The position numbers and the translations under genes are program-made. Under the pieces are notes generated by a model, which saw only the letters and a program-made list of their open reading frames with translations, was not told where the DNA came from and did no database searches. 64,000 bases of DNA from Paraburkholderia nodosa (lineage in GTDB: Bacteria > Pseudomonadota > Gammaproteobacteria > Burkholderiales > Burkholderiaceae): assembly GCF_001718195.1 (NCBI RefSeq), contig NZ_MCNV01000008.1:245807-309806 (forward strand), in the 5' to 3' direction. This document shows, piece by piece, positions 1 through 9,151 of the stretch (position 1 is its first letter; every line of letters starts with the position of its first letter).

Positions 1-2
1 AA

Positions 3-221
3 ACCCGCAACGTGTTCTCGGGTATCCGTTCGGCGTACAAGCCGGAGGACCTCAAGGGCAAGCTCACGGTGATGGTCGCGAACCTCGCGCCGCGCAAGAT
101 GAAGTTCGGCATGTCCGAAGGCATGGTGCTCGCGGCGTCTTCGGCCGACGAGAAGGCCGAACCGGGTCTGTACATTCTCGAGCCGCATAGCGGCGCGAAG
201 CCGGGCATGCGCGTGCGTTAA
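3..221 (+). CDS. metG: Methionyl-tRNA synthetase, C-terminal end (partial at window edge)
   Basis: The last 72 residues of a protein whose start lies outside the window. The motifs GKLTVMVANLAPRKMKFGMS and GMVLAAS are typical of the EMAP/Trbp111-like OB-fold that ends long-form bacterial methionyl-tRNA synthetase; this domain binds tRNA and dimerises the enzyme, which charges initiator and elongator tRNA(Met). The frame is open from base 3, and translation ends at TAA 219-221 after PGMRVR. A rho-independent hairpin follows about 40 bases later. A free-standing CsaA/Trbp111 protein cannot be excluded because the catalytic part is not visible, but full-length MetG is much the likelier reading. 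Confidence 0.88.
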   Translation, partial: TRNVFSGIRSAYKPEDLKGKLTVMVANLAPRKMKFGMSEGMVLAASSADEKAEPGLYILEPHSGAKPGMRVR

Positions 222-263
222 TGCGACACAAGCGCAAACGCCATGGCGTTGCACCACTCGCAA

Positions 264-293
264 AAAGGCACACCCCGGAGGTGTGCTTTTTTT
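264..293 (+). terminator. Rho-independent terminator after metG
   Basis: GCACACC (268-274), a five-base loop CCGGA, then GGTGTGC (280-286) followed by seven T. A run of A precedes the stem, so it may also work weakly in the reverse direction. Confidence 0.88.
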
Positions 294-759
294 ATGGCGC
301 CGACGCTACGGCATCAGCACGTGGGGCCATACAAACGCCGGAGAGCGGCACTATCGGTAGCGTCGCGCCGGCTGCCCCAGGACCTTCACCGGGCTCACGC
401 GAATCACATTCGCATTCATCCATGGCAAGGTAATCCTGCTGGAAAACGCGTGCATGAAGTCGTTGATGTTTGTCCGGGACGTCGCAGACGAACCGGGCGT
501 TCACCGCAACGCCGCGTTTCGTTATCCTCACCGGATGATGCCGATGCTGGAGACGAACCCGCGCGATGAGCTCCCAGGTCAACTTCTGCCCAATTCGCCG
601 ATGTGGCGGGCCTTCGGCCGCGCTGCGTTTGAGAAGCGTCCATATCGGCGCAAAGGCACGCCGACGGTGGAGGGTGACTGCAGCGTCACCCGCTTGGATA
701 AAAACGACCCAGGATTCCAGTGCGGGTTCTGCGAGAGATTGCGCCGCGCATCTGGGGGT
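294..759. other. 466-base stretch without a recognisable gene
   Basis: Lies between the metG terminator and the end of the AbiEi-like gene. Several frames are open on both strands, as expected at this GC content, but none gives a recognisable protein or has a convincing ribosome binding site. The minus-strand reading near 300-580 changes frame repeatedly, which could mean an old degraded gene. The only structured element noticed is the dyad at 672-691. Confidence 0.45.
672..691. terminator. Short dyad downstream of the AbiE-like operon
   Basis: GGGTGAC and GTCACCC are perfect 7-bp arms around the six bases TGCAGC, about 70 bases past the stop of the antitoxin-like gene on the minus strand. 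There is no T tract, so termination is only a guess. Confidence 0.3.
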
Positions 760-1569
760 TCAGGTAGTGTTGGGCTTGCGCCTTGCCATGAGCCGCTGAC
801 GCGCCGCAAGGCCGCGTTGCCGATGTGCTTCCGAGACCGGAGCGATTGTCTGAGAGGGCTCCTGAATGTCGCCAGCCAGGTTAATCTTCTCTTTCCATTC
901 CTCGAGCGCATGTGAGAGTTCCCACCGCCATGCGAGGTCCCTGAGAAGCTCGGCATCCAAAACACTGAAATCCACATCCTGCGGCGGCATCCGCATCGAG
1001 CTGCGGGGCGACAAAGCCAGATGCAACCAGTGCAAAGCTGCTACCTCAGGTCTAACCACCGGACAGTGGCGGCCGGCTTGGAGCAGCAGGCGCGTCTCCT
1101 CCTGGGAGGACGGGAAGAATCGAGGTGGCAGGGCGTTGAATCGAAGCACCTGTCCGCCACTGGTCTTGACGGAACCAACACGGGGGACGGAGTCGGGGCG
1201 TTGCGGCACCACAGCCGTCACAATAGCTGGCGGGTTATTTAGAAAACCGCACTCTCCAAGCACCGATTCGAGTGAGACAACGGCACCTTGTCGAATATGC
1301 TGTGCAGCTTCGGCTACTTCAACAGCAGGCCGACTGCGACGATTCAAATAGAGCCCGCGACTCACCTTTTGCAGGGCACCCGCCTTCATCAGGCCGCCAA
1401 TAGCTTTGTGGACTGTATCGGCGTTGGCGCGCGGCCGTACGCGACGAACCAGACGCGCCAGCTCTTCCGTGGTGCAAACGCGAGGTGCTTCGTTTGACTC
1501 GAGAAGTCCCAGGAGTTCATATCTCCACTCAGTGCGAGCGCGCTCGTAATCGAAACCTATATCCATCAT
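760..1569 (-). CDS. AbiEi-like antitoxin/transcription factor of a type IV toxin-antitoxin pair
   Basis: A 269-residue protein. About residues 15-75 read as a winged helix (TTEELARLVRRVRPRANADT, then a GGLMKAGALQKVSRGLYL wing), as in the AbiEi-type antitoxin domain that represses its own operon. The middle part (VVSLESVLGECGFLNNPP and following) matches the body of the family. The start is ATG at 1569-1567, overlapping the toxin stop as ATGA, which signals translational coupling; an ATG three bases later is equally possible. Known AbiEi proteins neutralise the nucleotidyltransferase AbiEii. Here the antitoxin-like gene is second in the operon, whereas in classic abiE loci it comes first. The family call rests on fold and partner; direct antitoxin activity is inferred. 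Confidence 0.72.
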   Translation of the reverse strand: MMDIGFDYERARTEWRYELLGLLESNEAPRVCTTEELARLVRRVRPRANADTVHKAIGGLMKAGALQKVSRGLYLNRRSRPAVEVAEAAQHIRQGAVVSLESVLGECGFLNNPPAIVTAVVPQRPDSVPRVGSVKTSGGQVLRFNALPPRFFPSSQEETRLLLQAGRHCPVVRPEVAALHWLHLALSPRSSMRMPPQDVDFSVLDAELLRDLAWRWELSHALEEWKEKINLAGDIQEPSQTIAPVSEAHRQRGLAARQRLMARRKPNTT

Positions 1570-2396
1570 TTGGCTCCCGGTCGTTCCGGCTTGACGTCCG
1601 CAACCCCTTCTTCTTTCTGGAGCGCGCGCGCGTCCTCTAGCCATTGTTCAACGTTCGTACCGACGTTGACCTGCATTTCTTCGTAGACTTCTTCGGTTAC
1701 CGCTGCTGCTGTCTCTGGCGGCAGGTACGGCACTACGTCCGTTTTGAAACGCTCGTAGTCCATGCTTTCGACTTTTGCCCACAGTTCGGTGAGCGCCTGC
1801 TCGAGCCGGTCGGGAGATTGACTGGCCAGCAGCTGAGCCGGGGCATCGAGCTCTGTCTCGAGCAACACACTCAAGTCGAAGAGGTCACGCGGTGCATCGC
1901 GTTTGGGGTCTGTCAGAGCGAGCACTTTGCACACAGCCAGGGCCTGCGCGTCGAGCGTCAGCACGCGACCTCGCGCCGCACCTCCGGCGAATTCCTTGTT
2001 CAGCTCAAGCTGTTCGGTGCGAAATGGTGCGACCCATTCGCGGCGGGATACTTCGACCGTCAAAGAAATAGGGCGTGCTGTTCCCGGCGCGCGGCCATTG
2101 ACTTTCCACCGCAGGGTTGTCTCTGTCTGCTTGGGCTCAGAAACCCGAGGGTCCTCGATTAGACCATGCTGCTTGACAACTCTGTCAATGGAGCGGCGAA
2201 CGATGCCCTGAATTCGGCTGACGGAGGCTGGCATCACCGCGTCCAGGTCAATGTCGGCCGTATACCGGGTGCTCCCGAGCACAGCTCGCATGGCCAAGCC
2301 GCCCTTGAGCACAAGCTCGTTCTGAATCGCCTGGCTCATGAGCTCGATCAGAAGCTTGGCTTGAAGCAACTCCCGACTGTAAGCGACCTCATCCAT
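1566..2396 (-). CDS. AbiEii/AbiGii-family nucleotidyltransferase toxin
   Basis: A 276-residue protein of the DNA polymerase beta-like nucleotidyltransferase superfamily. Key residues are visible: KGG at 31-33 and the acidic DIDLD at 48-52 form the NTP and metal site, and the DPKRDAPRDLFDL stretch near 163-175 carries the Lys and Asp of the AbiEii C-terminal motif. AbiEii proteins transfer nucleotides to RNA and stop growth when not neutralised, in phage abortive infection or plasmid and island maintenance. It is the first gene of a two-gene minus-strand operon; its stop overlaps the start of the AbiEi-like partner. Upstream DNA is AT-rich with repeat operators. All visible catalytic motifs are intact, so an active enzyme is likely. 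Plasmid or genomic-island origin is inferred. Confidence 0.82.
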   Translation of the reverse strand: MDEVAYSRELLQAKLLIELMSQAIQNELVLKGGLAMRAVLGSTRYTADIDLDAVMPASVSRIQGIVRRSIDRVVKQHGLIEDPRVSEPKQTETTLRWKVNGRAPGTARPISLTVEVSRREWVAPFRTEQLELNKEFAGGAARGRVLTLDAQALAVCKVLALTDPKRDAPRDLFDLSVLLETELDAPAQLLASQSPDRLEQALTELWAKVESMDYERFKTDVVPYLPPETAAAVTEEVYEEMQVNVGTNVEQWLEDARALQKEEGVADVKPERPGAK

Positions 2397-2778
2397 GTAG
2401 TACCTTAATCACTGTATATCGCAACTATGGAACTATGTTAATAGTCCGTTAGTCACTCAATTTTATGACTACCATTCTATATTTCAAGGGAGGCACGGTC
2501 AATTGCCGGAGGAAGAGCACCCGCTGGCGTCCTACTGGAATTCGCGCCGGGATGTAACGCCGCGCTCGAATGAACCCTTATCCCACGAGGCCCCTGCATC
2601 AACACGTTAAGTGACGGGCTGGGCGGCCTGCCCCCGGCTGGCTTCATCTTTTCGAGGCTTCGAGCAGTCCGCCAACTCCACGCCTGTTCTTTCCAGACGC
2701 GTTTAGCATGCCAGTTACCAGCACGATTTAGCGACAGCGCCATTTCTTTGCTGCTGCTTATTGTTGGTTTCTGATTGC
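2397..2778. other. 382-base intergenic region between the AbiE-like toxin and tamB
   Basis: The part next to the toxin gene (2400-2490) is clearly AT-rich compared with its surroundings and carries the repeats described separately. The remainder is ordinary GC-rich DNA after the tamB stop. A minus-strand frame at 2477-2743 could encode 88 residues but resembles nothing known. No clear terminator for either neighbour was found. Confidence 0.5.
2423..2445. promoter_or_regulatory. Candidate operator of the AbiE-like operon
   Basis: Two tandem copies of AACTATG (2423-2429 and 2431-2437, 8-bp period). The second copy is also the left arm of a dyad, ACTAT (2432-2436) with ATAGT (2441-2445), four bases apart. 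It sits 27-49 bases upstream of the toxin ATG on the minus strand, in locally AT-rich DNA, where autorepression by an AbiEi protein would be expected. Confidence 0.5.
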
Positions 2779-5700
2779 CTACCGGCGAAGCCGATCGAAA
2801 CGCCGCGTATAGAGAATATCGGCGCCGTTGAAGGTGCCGCCGTACACCACCAGCGACCAGTAGCGCGAGAGGTTGATCGTCGCCTTCACCGCGTTCGACG
2901 CCGACTGCAGGCCCTGCTCATAGCCGATCACGAGACGCTGGTTGATGGCCTTCGCGATCATGACGACCTCGGTGTCGGTCAGGCCCACCTCGCTGCGCCC
3001 GATCGAAAATTCGTCGAGGCCGATGCTCTGCGCAATGCGCTTGCCTTGCGCGCTGCCGAGCAGGGCGAGCGCCGTCGTCATCGCGCTCTGCTGGCCCAGG
3101 TTGTTGCCCTGGTCGGTGCCGTGGCCGAACAGCAGCCAGGAGAGCTTTTCGTTATCGGGCACGTTGGGCTCGGAAACGAGCCGCACCGACGGCGCCTGCA
3201 CGGTGCCGGTGACCTGCACGCCCGCCTCGACCTGCTGGTTGCGCCGCATGGCGAGAATGTTGATGCCCGGATTGCCCACCGGCCCGTTGAACGTGAAGAA
3301 GCCGTTTTCGATATTGAGCTTGGTGCCGAACGCCGTGTACGTGGAGCCTTCGGTCACGCGCACGTTGCCGACCGCGCGCAGCGGGACGTCCGGCGCGCTG
3401 TTGACCGTAATCGTGCCCGCCAGGCCCAGATCCGCGCCCTGCCCGCGGAAACGGAAGTCGTGGCCGAGATCGATGTCGACGTTCGCGCGCGGGGCAAAGC
3501 GTGGCGCGGGCCTGGTCGACGCCGTTTCTTCGATGGGCGGCCTGCCGCCCACCGTCGTGCCGTCGGGACGCACGATCACGACGTCGTCGCCGAGCGACGG
3601 CGCAGGTAACGCGGGCATGTCGAAGAGCGCGTGATCGACGGTGAACTTGCCGTCGATCTGCATGCCGCCCAGATGCCCGCCGTTGGCGATGCTCGCGCTG
3701 CCGGACAGCGACAGCTTGCGGTCGGGCGAAGCGAAAAGCTCGAGCTTGTCGGCGACGATGCTCGCACTGAGATCGGGCTCGGCGTTGTCGAGCCGCACCT
3801 GGCCTTTTGCGCGCAGCGTGCCGCTCGTCGCGCCGTGGAACTCCACCTGCTGGAAGTCGACCAGGTTCTGCGAGAGCGCGATGCGTATCACGCCGTCCTT
3901 CAACTCCACGCCCTGGTCGACCACGGTGGCCGAGATGCCGTCGCCGACCAGCGAGCCCGTGAGATTCGGCTTCGCGACCGTGCCGCCGAGCGCAAGCTGC
4001 AGCGCGAGATGGCCGTCGAGCAGGTAAGTCGGGCCGAGCATGCCGCCCGTGTTCCGGAGCGAGGGCACGTTCGCCTTGATGGTGCCGCCGATCGGCGCCT
4101 CGTCCGCGACGGTGAGGATGCCGTCGCGCGGCATGAGCGTCGTGTAGGCGTCGATGTCGAGCACGCCCACGCGGTTCGCCTGCGCATGCGCCGTGAGGGT
4201 GAGGCGGTTGCCACCGCTGAAGGCCGCGCGCACGTTGAGGTCGCCCACGCCGAGCGAGGCAAAGCCGCGGCCGACCTCGGTCGTGATGTCGCCCGAGCGG
4301 CGCTTGATCTGCACATAGCCGGTGGCCGTCGGGCCGACGGAAAAGTCCCAGTCGCCGTCGAAGATCAGGTCGGTCCTGAGCGTGGACGGCACGCCCGTAA
4401 ACTGCTGCCGGATTTGCATGATGCGTGCAAGCGACACGTTGGTGAGCGTGCCCGCCGAGCGGATGCGGCCATGGTCGAGGTCGAACGATTTCAGGTCGAG
4501 CGACGCGCCTTCCCCCGTGATACGCGTCGCGCCGAGCGTGACCTTGCCGGGGCCCGCGCTCACGGTGAGAGGCGACTGCAGCTTCACGCCGGGCACGCCG
4601 CGGTTTTCGAGTTGCGTCACCGTGCCGTTCCAGCGCGTGCCCTCGCGCGTGTCCTGGAGGCCGCCGTTGGCCGCCGCCACGAAGTCGATCGGCTGGCCCT
4701 GCACCTTGCCCTTCGCGCTCGCGGTGAGGGTGTGCTTCGCGCGCGTGCCGTCGAGGCGCGCGGTGAGCGTCGTGATATCGACGCCCGCCACGGCGATGTC
4801 GCTCGCGTCGGTGCTGAAGGCGAGCGCGCCGTTCGCGCCGTCGCGCGCGAGCGCCCGGCCCTCGGCATGGCCGACGCGGTTATCGCCGAACACCACGTGG
4901 TCGGCCTTGTAGTCGAGCGAGACATCGGGGTGCGCGAAGGTGCCGGTCACGTCGCCGTTCGCCGCGAGCTGGCCCGCGATGCCAAAGCCGAGCCGGTCGA
5001 GCTGCGGCGCATCCACGCGAAAGCGCAAGCGGTCGCCACGCGCGCCGAAGCTGCCTTGCAGATCCACGGTATTGCCCGCGACCGAGAGGTTCGCGCGGCT
5101 TGGCAGAATCCGCGAGCCCGCCAACTGGATGAGGCCCTCGCCCGTGAGCGGCAAGTCGTCGTAGACGCTCGGGCCGAGCTTGAACTCGGCCCGCGTCGTG
5201 AAGGTGGGCGCGAGCGTGCCGCTCGCATTGAGCGTGCCGTTCACGCGCGCTTCGATGCGCCGGGCCGCGGGACGCGTGGCGGCTCGCGGCTTCGCCTCGT
5301 GCTGGGCCGCCCCGCCCCGCTCGGTCTGCTTGGCGTTCTCCACGCGCTTTTGCTCGGCGGCCTGCTCGCCCGATTGCGCGGGATTGAGCGACGGGTTCAG
5401 CGCCGGATTGAGCGCGAGATTGCGTTGCGGGTTGAGCGCGTCGGCGGCGGGTTGGGCTGCAGGGCGCGGCCGGTCGGCCGGTGCTGGAATTTTCGCGGCC
5501 GTGCGCGCCGGTGTTTGCGACGTGAGCGACAGCGGATCGAAATTGGTCAGCACCGCCTTGAGTTGATAGGTCGAACTGGCGTCGTGCTTGAGCGCGCCCG
5601 ACAGGTCGATGCGCCCCGCGCCGGAAGTCAGCCGCACGTCGTTGAGCGACAGGCGCGCGGGGTCCTGCGTGATCTTGCCCTGCACGCGCAGCGCCGCCTT

Positions 5701-7248
5701 GGGGTCGGCGAGATCGAGCGTGACGCTTTGGACGTCGCCATTCAGCCGCACGCCGACCGGCCCCGCGAATTGCGTGGCGCGCACGCTCGACTGGATCGCG
5801 TTGAGGTCGAGCCCGGCCACCTTCAGGTCGAAACGCCCGTCGCGCCCGCTGATCGTGCCGCCGCCGGTGATCGTCGCGTTCTTCACGAGACGCACGGCAA
5901 GCCTCGGAATGCGCTGCGTCTTCGCGTCGAGCACGACGTCGGCGTGGGCGTCGATGAGCGGCAGCAGCTTTTCGTCGATGGCGCCCGGCTTCGCGTTCAC
6001 AATCGAGACCGCGCCCGCCACCGTGAAGCCCGCCACATTACTGCGCGCGCGCGCCGCGTCGGCCGCCGCCGAGGCTGCAGCCGCAGCGTCGGGCTTCGCG
6101 CCGCCGGCCGGCGCCGATACCGGCGCCGGCACGGAAGCCGGCGTCACGCCCGACACCGCAGCCGCCCCCGAAGCCACCGCCGCGAGCGCCGCCGGCACGC
6201 CCGCCGCGCCGCCCGGCACCGGCTGCAACTGCGCACGCACGGCGAGGTCGGCGAACGGCGCGCCCGGCGCGAACGCCTGCGGATTGACATGATCGAACGC
6301 GAGCGTGACCCGCTGCAGCGGCACGGCAGCGAACGGCGTGGCCTCCACATGCGCGCGGCCGGTGAGCTTCATGCCGCTCGCGTCGACATCGGCCGTGAGC
6401 GCCTCGAGCGAGCCGGCGAGGTTTGCGCTCACCTGCACGTCTTCGCCGTTTACCTTGCCGGAGTAACCCAGGTCGCCCGTGAGCGCGAACGGCCGCACGC
6501 CGTCGAGCTTCGCCTCGGCGCTCACTGCGCCAAAGGGCGTGTCGAGACGCTCGATGGCGGCCTCGTGATGGCGGCCGTCGCTGCGGCCGTGGAACTGGAA
6601 GTGCGAGAACTCGTTGGTCGAGGTGCCTTCGTGCACCGTGAGCTTGTCCACCTGCAGGTCGCGGATCTCGAGCCCGAGCGGCAGCTGCAGGTTTTCCGGC
6701 AGCTTCATGGGCGAGGAAGGCTCGTGCGACGGCACGACGCGCATCTCGATGTCGCCGGCATGCAGGTAGTCCACCACGAAGCGCCACGGTTGCTGGCCGA
6801 AGCCCTGCAGCTCCCATTGGCCGCCGATGCGGTCGACCTTGAGGGTGATGCCGTCCGTGCCGCGCCAGCTCACGTTGGAAAAGCGCACACCGCTCGCGAG
6901 CGTGCCGCCTTCGAACCGGCCCGCGAGCTTGCCGTCGAGCAGCCTGACCGCCGCGCGCCACGCGTAGGCCGTGCCGCGCTCGGTGGTCAGCACGCCATAG
7001 AGCAAGCCGGCGACGAGCCCGACGAGCAGCACCGGCACAATGATCGCCCAGGCAAGCGCCTTCCAGAGCCGCGGCCCGCGGCGGCGCGGCGGCGCACCGT
7101 CGCCGCCCGCGCCGCCGTCGCCGCCATGGCCTCCATGGCCGCCGGCTTCGCTGCGCGCTTCATCGTCCGGGCTGCGGCCAGCTTCTCCCGGCGGCACCGC
7201 AAACGTAGCGGGCAGCCATGCCACCGCGACAAAACGGCGCGCGCTCAT
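2779..7248 (-). CDS. tamB: Translocation and assembly module subunit TamB
   Basis: A 1489-residue inner-membrane-anchored periplasmic protein. One membrane segment near the N terminus (WKALAWAIIVPVLLVGLVAG) is followed by a very long beta-rich, AsmA-like region and the conserved C-terminal TamB domain (DUF490: GATSGTLRAKGQVRLDN, then NSAPDVPLRAVGNVRVTEGS and ILYTRRFDRLRR at the end). TamB spans the periplasm and works with TamA in outer-membrane assembly and, in current views, phospholipid transport. ATG 7248 is chosen because GAGGGGG lies just upstream; a GTG at 7302 would add 18 residues. Before the membrane segment is a Gly/His/Asp-rich run. A Pro/Ala-rich linker with repeated Asn-Pro lies near 5340-5460. 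It follows tamA directly, 62 bases after the tamA stop. Confidence 0.95.
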   Translation of the reverse strand: MSARRFVAVAWLPATFAVPPGEAGRSPDDEARSEAGGHGGHGGDGGAGGDGAPPRRRGPRLWKALAWAIIVPVLLVGLVAGLLYGVLTTERGTAYAWRAAVRLLDGKLAGRFEGGTLASGVRFSNVSWRGTDGITLKVDRIGGQWELQGFGQQPWRFVVDYLHAGDIEMRVVPSHEPSSPMKLPENLQLPLGLEIRDLQVDKLTVHEGTSTNEFSHFQFHGRSDGRHHEAAIERLDTPFGAVSAEAKLDGVRPFALTGDLGYSGKVNGEDVQVSANLAGSLEALTADVDASGMKLTGRAHVEATPFAAVPLQRVTLAFDHVNPQAFAPGAPFADLAVRAQLQPVPGGAAGVPAALAAVASGAAAVSGVTPASVPAPVSAPAGGAKPDAAAAASAAADAARARSNVAGFTVAGAVSIVNAKPGAIDEKLLPLIDAHADVVLDAKTQRIPRLAVRLVKNATITGGGTISGRDGRFDLKVAGLDLNAIQSSVRATQFAGPVGVRLNGDVQSVTLDLADPKAALRVQGKITQDPARLSLNDVRLTSGAGRIDLSGALKHDASSTYQLKAVLTNFDPLSLTSQTPARTAAKIPAPADRPRPAAQPAADALNPQRNLALNPALNPSLNPAQSGEQAAEQKRVENAKQTERGGAAQHEAKPRAATRPAARRIEARVNGTLNASGTLAPTFTTRAEFKLGPSVYDDLPLTGEGLIQLAGSRILPSRANLSVAGNTVDLQGSFGARGDRLRFRVDAPQLDRLGFGIAGQLAANGDVTGTFAHPDVSLDYKADHVVFGDNRVGHAEGRALARDGANGALAFSTDASDIAVAGVDITTLTARLDGTRAKHTLTASAKGKVQGQPIDFVAAANGGLQDTREGTRWNGTVTQLENRGVPGVKLQSPLTVSAGPGKVTLGATRITGEGASLDLKSFDLDHGRIRSAGTLTNVSLARIMQIRQQFTGVPSTLRTDLIFDGDWDFSVGPTATGYVQIKRRSGDITTEVGRGFASLGVGDLNVRAAFSGGNRLTLTAHAQANRVGVLDIDAYTTLMPRDGILTVADEAPIGGTIKANVPSLRNTGGMLGPTYLLDGHLALQLALGGTVAKPNLTGSLVGDGISATVVDQGVELKDGVIRIALSQNLVDFQQVEFHGATSGTLRAKGQVRLDNAEPDLSASIVADKLELFASPDRKLSLSGSASIANGGHLGGMQIDGKFTVDHALFDMPALPAPSLGDDVVIVRPDGTTVGGRPPIEETASTRPAPRFAPRANVDIDLGHDFRFRGQGADLGLAGTITVNSAPDVPLRAVGNVRVTEGSTYTAFGTKLNIENGFFTFNGPVGNPGINILAMRRNQQVEAGVQVTGTVQAPSVRLVSEPNVPDNEKLSWLLFGHGTDQGNNLGQQSAMTTALALLGSAQGKRIAQSIGLDEFSIGRSEVGLTDTEVVMIAKAINQRLVIGYEQGLQSASNAVKATINLSRYWSLVVYGGTFNGADILYTRRFDRLRR

Positions 7249-7309
7249 GCGGCCCCCTCGCCGTGCGGCGCAGGAGGCGTTGCGAAGCGGAGCAGCGAGC
7301 ACGTCACCA

Positions 7310-9151
7310 TCAGAAGGCGATCCCGAGTGTCAGATAAGGCCGCACGCTGTGAGTGCGAAACCCATAGGCGAGATCGAGGTTGACCGGCCCGACGGGGCTG
7401 CGCCAGCGCGCGCCGATACCCGCGCCCGGATCGAACTCCTTTTCGCCCCAGGTGTCGGTGGCGGTGCCGATGTCGAAGAACGCCGCGCCGCCCCAGTCGT
7501 GGCTGAACCAGTGCTGGTACTCGGCCGAGCCGGTGACGAGATACTTGGTCGGCAGGATCGAGCCCGACTGGTCGTTACCGATGCTCTGGAACGAGTAGCC
7601 GCGCACCGAGTTCGAGCCGCCCGCACGGAACAGCAGCGACGCGGGGATGCCGCTCGACGGGCCGCCCGTGAACACGCCGCCCAGTTCCGCGCGGAACACC
7701 ATGATGTCGCTGTGGCCGATCGGCAGGTACTGCTGTCCGCGCATGTAGGCGCGAAAGAAGCTTTGCTCGGCGCCCGCGTTCTTGAGCGCGAGGCCCGCCT
7801 CCACGCGGATGATGTTGCCCGAGCGCGGAAAGAGCGGGTCGTCGACGTTACGGCGGGTCCAGCCCCAGGTCGGCACGAGCGCATAGGCCCGCGAGGACGG
7901 CCCCACGTTCTGCGTAAGTCGGTCGTCGTAGAACATCAGCGCGTACGCATAGTCGATGTTCTGCGAGGTGCGCGTGCGCTGCACCCCGACGCGCGCGCTA
8001 TAGATGTTGGTGTCCGAGACGTCGGTGGTCGTGTAGGACGCGACGAGGCTGTTGGTCCAGGCGCGCGGACCCGGTGGCATCGAAAGCTGGACCTGACCGA
8101 ACTTCTGGATCTGGTCGAGCCGCCCCTGCACCTGGAACGGCCACGCCGCGCCGAACGTGTTCAGGTAGGTGTAGGAGCCCTGTACATGCGCGCCGGTATC
8201 GGTCGAATAACCCACGCCGCCGCGGAAGTTGTTGTACGGGAACTCGCTCACCTTCACGTGCACGGGCGTCTCGAGCGGCTTTTGCGTGTTCGCGTCGACG
8301 TCGATCGCCACGCTCGCGTAGTACGGCGTGTTCTGCACCTGGCGCTGCAGTTCGGCCACGCGCTTGAGGTCGTAGATTTCGCCCGGCGAAAGCGGATTCA
8401 CATTGTCGATGATGTAGCCCGGATAGCGCCGCGGCCCCGAAACATCGAGCTTGCCCAGCGTAAAGGTCGGCCCGCTGTCGAACGTTACGGAAAGTTGCGC
8501 GTCGTGCCTGAGCGGATCGACCCGCGCCTCCGAAAACGTAATCTTCGCGCCAAGGTAGCGGCGCGCCTGCAGCGCCTTGAGCGAGCCGTTCTTGGCGTCG
8601 TCCCAGCCCGACTGCGTAAAGGCGTCGCCTTCGTGCAGCGAGAACGCGAAGCGCGCGGTGTTCTCCTGCGCCGGGTCTTCCGTGAGGACCGGACCGCGAA
8701 ACACGAGTTTCACCGACGAAATCGTCGTGCGCGGCCCCGGATCGACGCTCACCCGCACGTGCCGCCTGCCGTCGATCGTGCGCACATCGGTGCGCACGAC
8801 CGGCGTGAAATAGCCCGCCGTCGAGGCGAGGTCGCGCACCTGTTGCGGCGTCGCGGTCACGAGAAACTCGAACTGGTCCTCGTTCACGTCGGCGCGCGTG
8901 GCGAAGCGCGCAATGTCGAGGTGCGCCTCGAGCAGCTTGCGCAGATCGCGCGGGGTGGCCTGGATATCGACGTCGTAGTAGGTGCGCGGGCGCATCCACG
9001 GCAGGAGGGTGGTCAGGATGTCGGCCCGGGCGGGCGGTGCCACAGCGGAGCACACGGCGAGGCACACGATCAGGCACGCGGCGAGCCGTGGCCGCGCCGC
9101 CCGCGAGGGGCGCCGCCGTGCGCTCAATGCTTCGATCACCCATCCCGCCAA
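7310..9151 (-). CDS. tamA: TamA, outer-membrane Omp85/BamA-family protein
   Basis: A 613-residue outer-membrane protein. A signal peptide (LAACLIVCLAVCSAVAPPARA) is followed by POTRA domains (YYDVDIQATPRDLRKLLEAH near the start; YIIDNVNPLSPGEIYDLKRV in the last one) and a C-terminal 16-strand barrel typical of Omp85 proteins: GGSNSVRGYSFQSIG carries the conserved RGY loop motif, and the chain ends in an aromatic residue (LTLGIAF). TamA pairs with TamB, encoded immediately downstream on the same strand. Length and domain order fit the family. It is first in the pair; the promoter should lie in the 315 bases shared with the divergent DUF3460 gene. Confidence 0.95.
   Translation of the reverse strand: MAGWVIEALSARRRPSRAARPRLAACLIVCLAVCSAVAPPARADILTTLLPWMRPRTYYDVDIQATPRDLRKLLEAHLDIARFATRADVNEDQFEFLVTATPQQVRDLASTAGYFTPVVRTDVRTIDGRRHVRVSVDPGPRTTISSVKLVFRGPVLTEDPAQENTARFAFSLHEGDAFTQSGWDDAKNGSLKALQARRYLGAKITFSEARVDPLRHDAQLSVTFDSGPTFTLGKLDVSGPRRYPGYIIDNVNPLSPGEIYDLKRVAELQRQVQNTPYYASVAIDVDANTQKPLETPVHVKVSEFPYNNFRGGVGYSTDTGAHVQGSYTYLNTFGAAWPFQVQGRLDQIQKFGQVQLSMPPGPRAWTNSLVASYTTTDVSDTNIYSARVGVQRTRTSQNIDYAYALMFYDDRLTQNVGPSSRAYALVPTWGWTRRNVDDPLFPRSGNIIRVEAGLALKNAGAEQSFFRAYMRGQQYLPIGHSDIMVFRAELGGVFTGGPSSGIPASLLFRAGGSNSVRGYSFQSIGNDQSGSILPTKYLVTGSAEYQHWFSHDWGGAAFFDIGTATDTWGEKEFDPGAGIGARWRSPVGPVNLDLAYGFRTHSVRPYLTLGIAF

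Noticed and set aside
454..915. A 153-codon plus-strand frame
   Set aside because: Overlaps the antitoxin-like gene antisense; no motif, no ribosome site.
2477..2743. An 88-codon minus-strand frame before the AbiE-like toxin gene
   Set aside because: No similarity recognised, no ribosome site; low complexity in places.
3631..7383. A 1250-codon open frame antisense to tamB
   Set aside because: Arg/His/Ala-rich composition typical of the reverse frame of GC-rich genes; tamB on the other strand is clearly the real gene.
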